The translations under genes were made by a program, and so were the position numbers. A model generated the notes under the pieces. It was given only the letters and a program-made list of their open reading frames with translations. It did not search any database and was not told the origin of the DNA. Below, in pieces: positions 63,001 through 64,000 of a stretch of DNA of 64,000 bases (positions are counted from its first letter, which is position 1; every line of letters starts with the position of its first letter). The DNA is from Stercorarius parasiticus (lineage: Eukaryota; Chordata; Aves; Charadriiformes; Stercorariidae), in the NCBI GenBank assembly GCA_013396915.1, contig VWZL01005122.1:961887-1025886 (forward strand), written 5' to 3'.

Positions 63001-64000
63001 ATTAAAGTTTCTTGTACTGATGTTCAGTCTTGTTTTCCCTTTTACAAGGCATTGCACGTGGATAGGAAATGGTTACTCTCAATCTCTAACAGTGCTATCT
63101 CTGGGAGGAGGCAGAAATTACCTTTCATCTCAGGTTATAAGAAGTTCATTGGAAGCTACAAAATCTTTGCTCTGCAAATCATTTTAACATTTATTAAGAC
63201 AAGATACAAAGCAACTCTTCATGAGAGGAGCCAAAGGCTTTAGAGAAAGAAGAGAAGACTAGATATAAAAATAGACATTTGTATCACATAAGGATCATCA
63301 TTTCAGTCCATCTTGCCTCATACTCCAATGAAAATAAACCATTAAGCGTCTTGTTAGATCCAACTTAACTTTGTTATTTAAGCATGAGGACACTAATAAA
63401 TCTGTGGCCACTGATCTGAATTACTATATACCTCCTCATGAGGAAATATATCTGGTTTATCAGTTTCCTTCATCCTGCAGAACTGCAGTTATATGCATAA
63501 CTGACAGTTGTGCAGTATTTTTCCAGTTTATTCTAAAGAAATGTGACATGATTTCTTTTTGAATTCTGTTGTCCTGAGTGAATCATAATGTGAAGATTCG
63601 TGGTTGTGTTTAAGGAATGTGGCAGACAATTCTGTATTTAAATCACTAATGATCCAGTGGCTACAGATATCCTTACTGAAGGCAGCACTCCGGTGTTCTT
63701 TTATGTGAAGCAGTTTCTTTTTTAGCCATACGAAACAAATTTTAAAAAGATCAGTAGATTTAAAATTTCTAAGTCATCAGTTTCACCAGATGTAGTTTAA
63801 CATTAAAATAAAATGACACACAGGAAATCTGTTTTGCATAAAATCCCTGCTTCAACAGGAAATACCTAGTCCCCCTTCAATACTATATCAAACGAGAGGG
63901 GTACCTACCTCGTATTAAATAAATAACAAATGTCTAGCTATCATCAAAAAGATTGGTTACCCTGGCTTAGAAAAAAAATGGAAAACAGTTATCCCTTATA
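60057..64000. other. Unique AT-rich non-coding DNA
   Basis: No gene was recognised with confidence. Two weak exon-like segments are discussed as findings (plus strand about 60374-60528; minus strand about 60869-61010). G/T-rich low complexity occurs at about 61081-61120 and 62280-62320. An A-rich run lies at about 60583-60620. The window ends in featureless AT-rich sequence. Confidence 0.55.

Noticed and set aside
1..64000. Search for a bacterial-type or novel multi-gene system, CRISPR array, tRNA or rRNA
   Set aside because: Nothing with the spacing, repeat structure or conserved motifs of such systems is visible; the window looks like ordinary bird non-coding DNA.

Overview
The window reads as an AT-rich, gene-poor stretch of a bird nuclear genome, either intergenic or inside a very large intron. 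The organism call rests on interspersed repeats recognised by eye. There are four CR1 LINE 3' fragments, all on the minus strand, two of them with the ATTCTATG-type octamer tail that is diagnostic of CR1. There is also a short fragment of an ERVL-type LTR that I know from non-galliform birds. No Alu, L1 or other placental-type repeat was seen. No bacterial-style operon, rRNA, tRNA or CRISPR array is present. The open frames I looked at read like chance products of AT-rich DNA, apart from those inside CR1 and one exon candidate.

Layout. Positions 1-8040 are unique AT-rich DNA broken by two sizeable CR1 insertions (1481-1833 and 7272-8040); the second keeps a readable piece of the CR1 reverse transcriptase C-terminus. 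Positions 8041-38600 are almost wholly unique sequence with a MIR-like SINE remnant (about 11633-11755), a few microsatellites, a 30-bp-period duplication at 33527-33579, a 12-bp perfect hairpin near 21850, a 26-nt near-palindrome at 36196-36221 and a 65-bp CR1 tail at 29438. Positions 38600-52100 hold a decayed CR1 tail, a second MIR-like SINE (41276-41392), two short remnants of an ancient amniote repeat (50156-50197, 51439-51473), A/C-rich and purine-rich low-complexity tracts, and a 36-bp tandem duplication. Positions 52100-64000 hold a 46-bp tandem duplication, a long A/C-rich tract, the LTR fragment (56834-56924) and, 139 bp beyond it on the minus strand, the best candidate for a protein-coding exon (about 57064-57187). 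Two further short tandem duplications lie at 59615-59666 and 60025-60056.

No complete gene was recognised and no novel multi-gene system is visible. The items most worth checking are the minus-strand exon candidate, the two MIR-like relics (ancient in birds and possibly retained as regulatory DNA), the palindromic homeodomain-type site at 36196-36221, and a possible target-site duplication around the first CR1. All statements come from reading the sequence; no alignment or database search was run.
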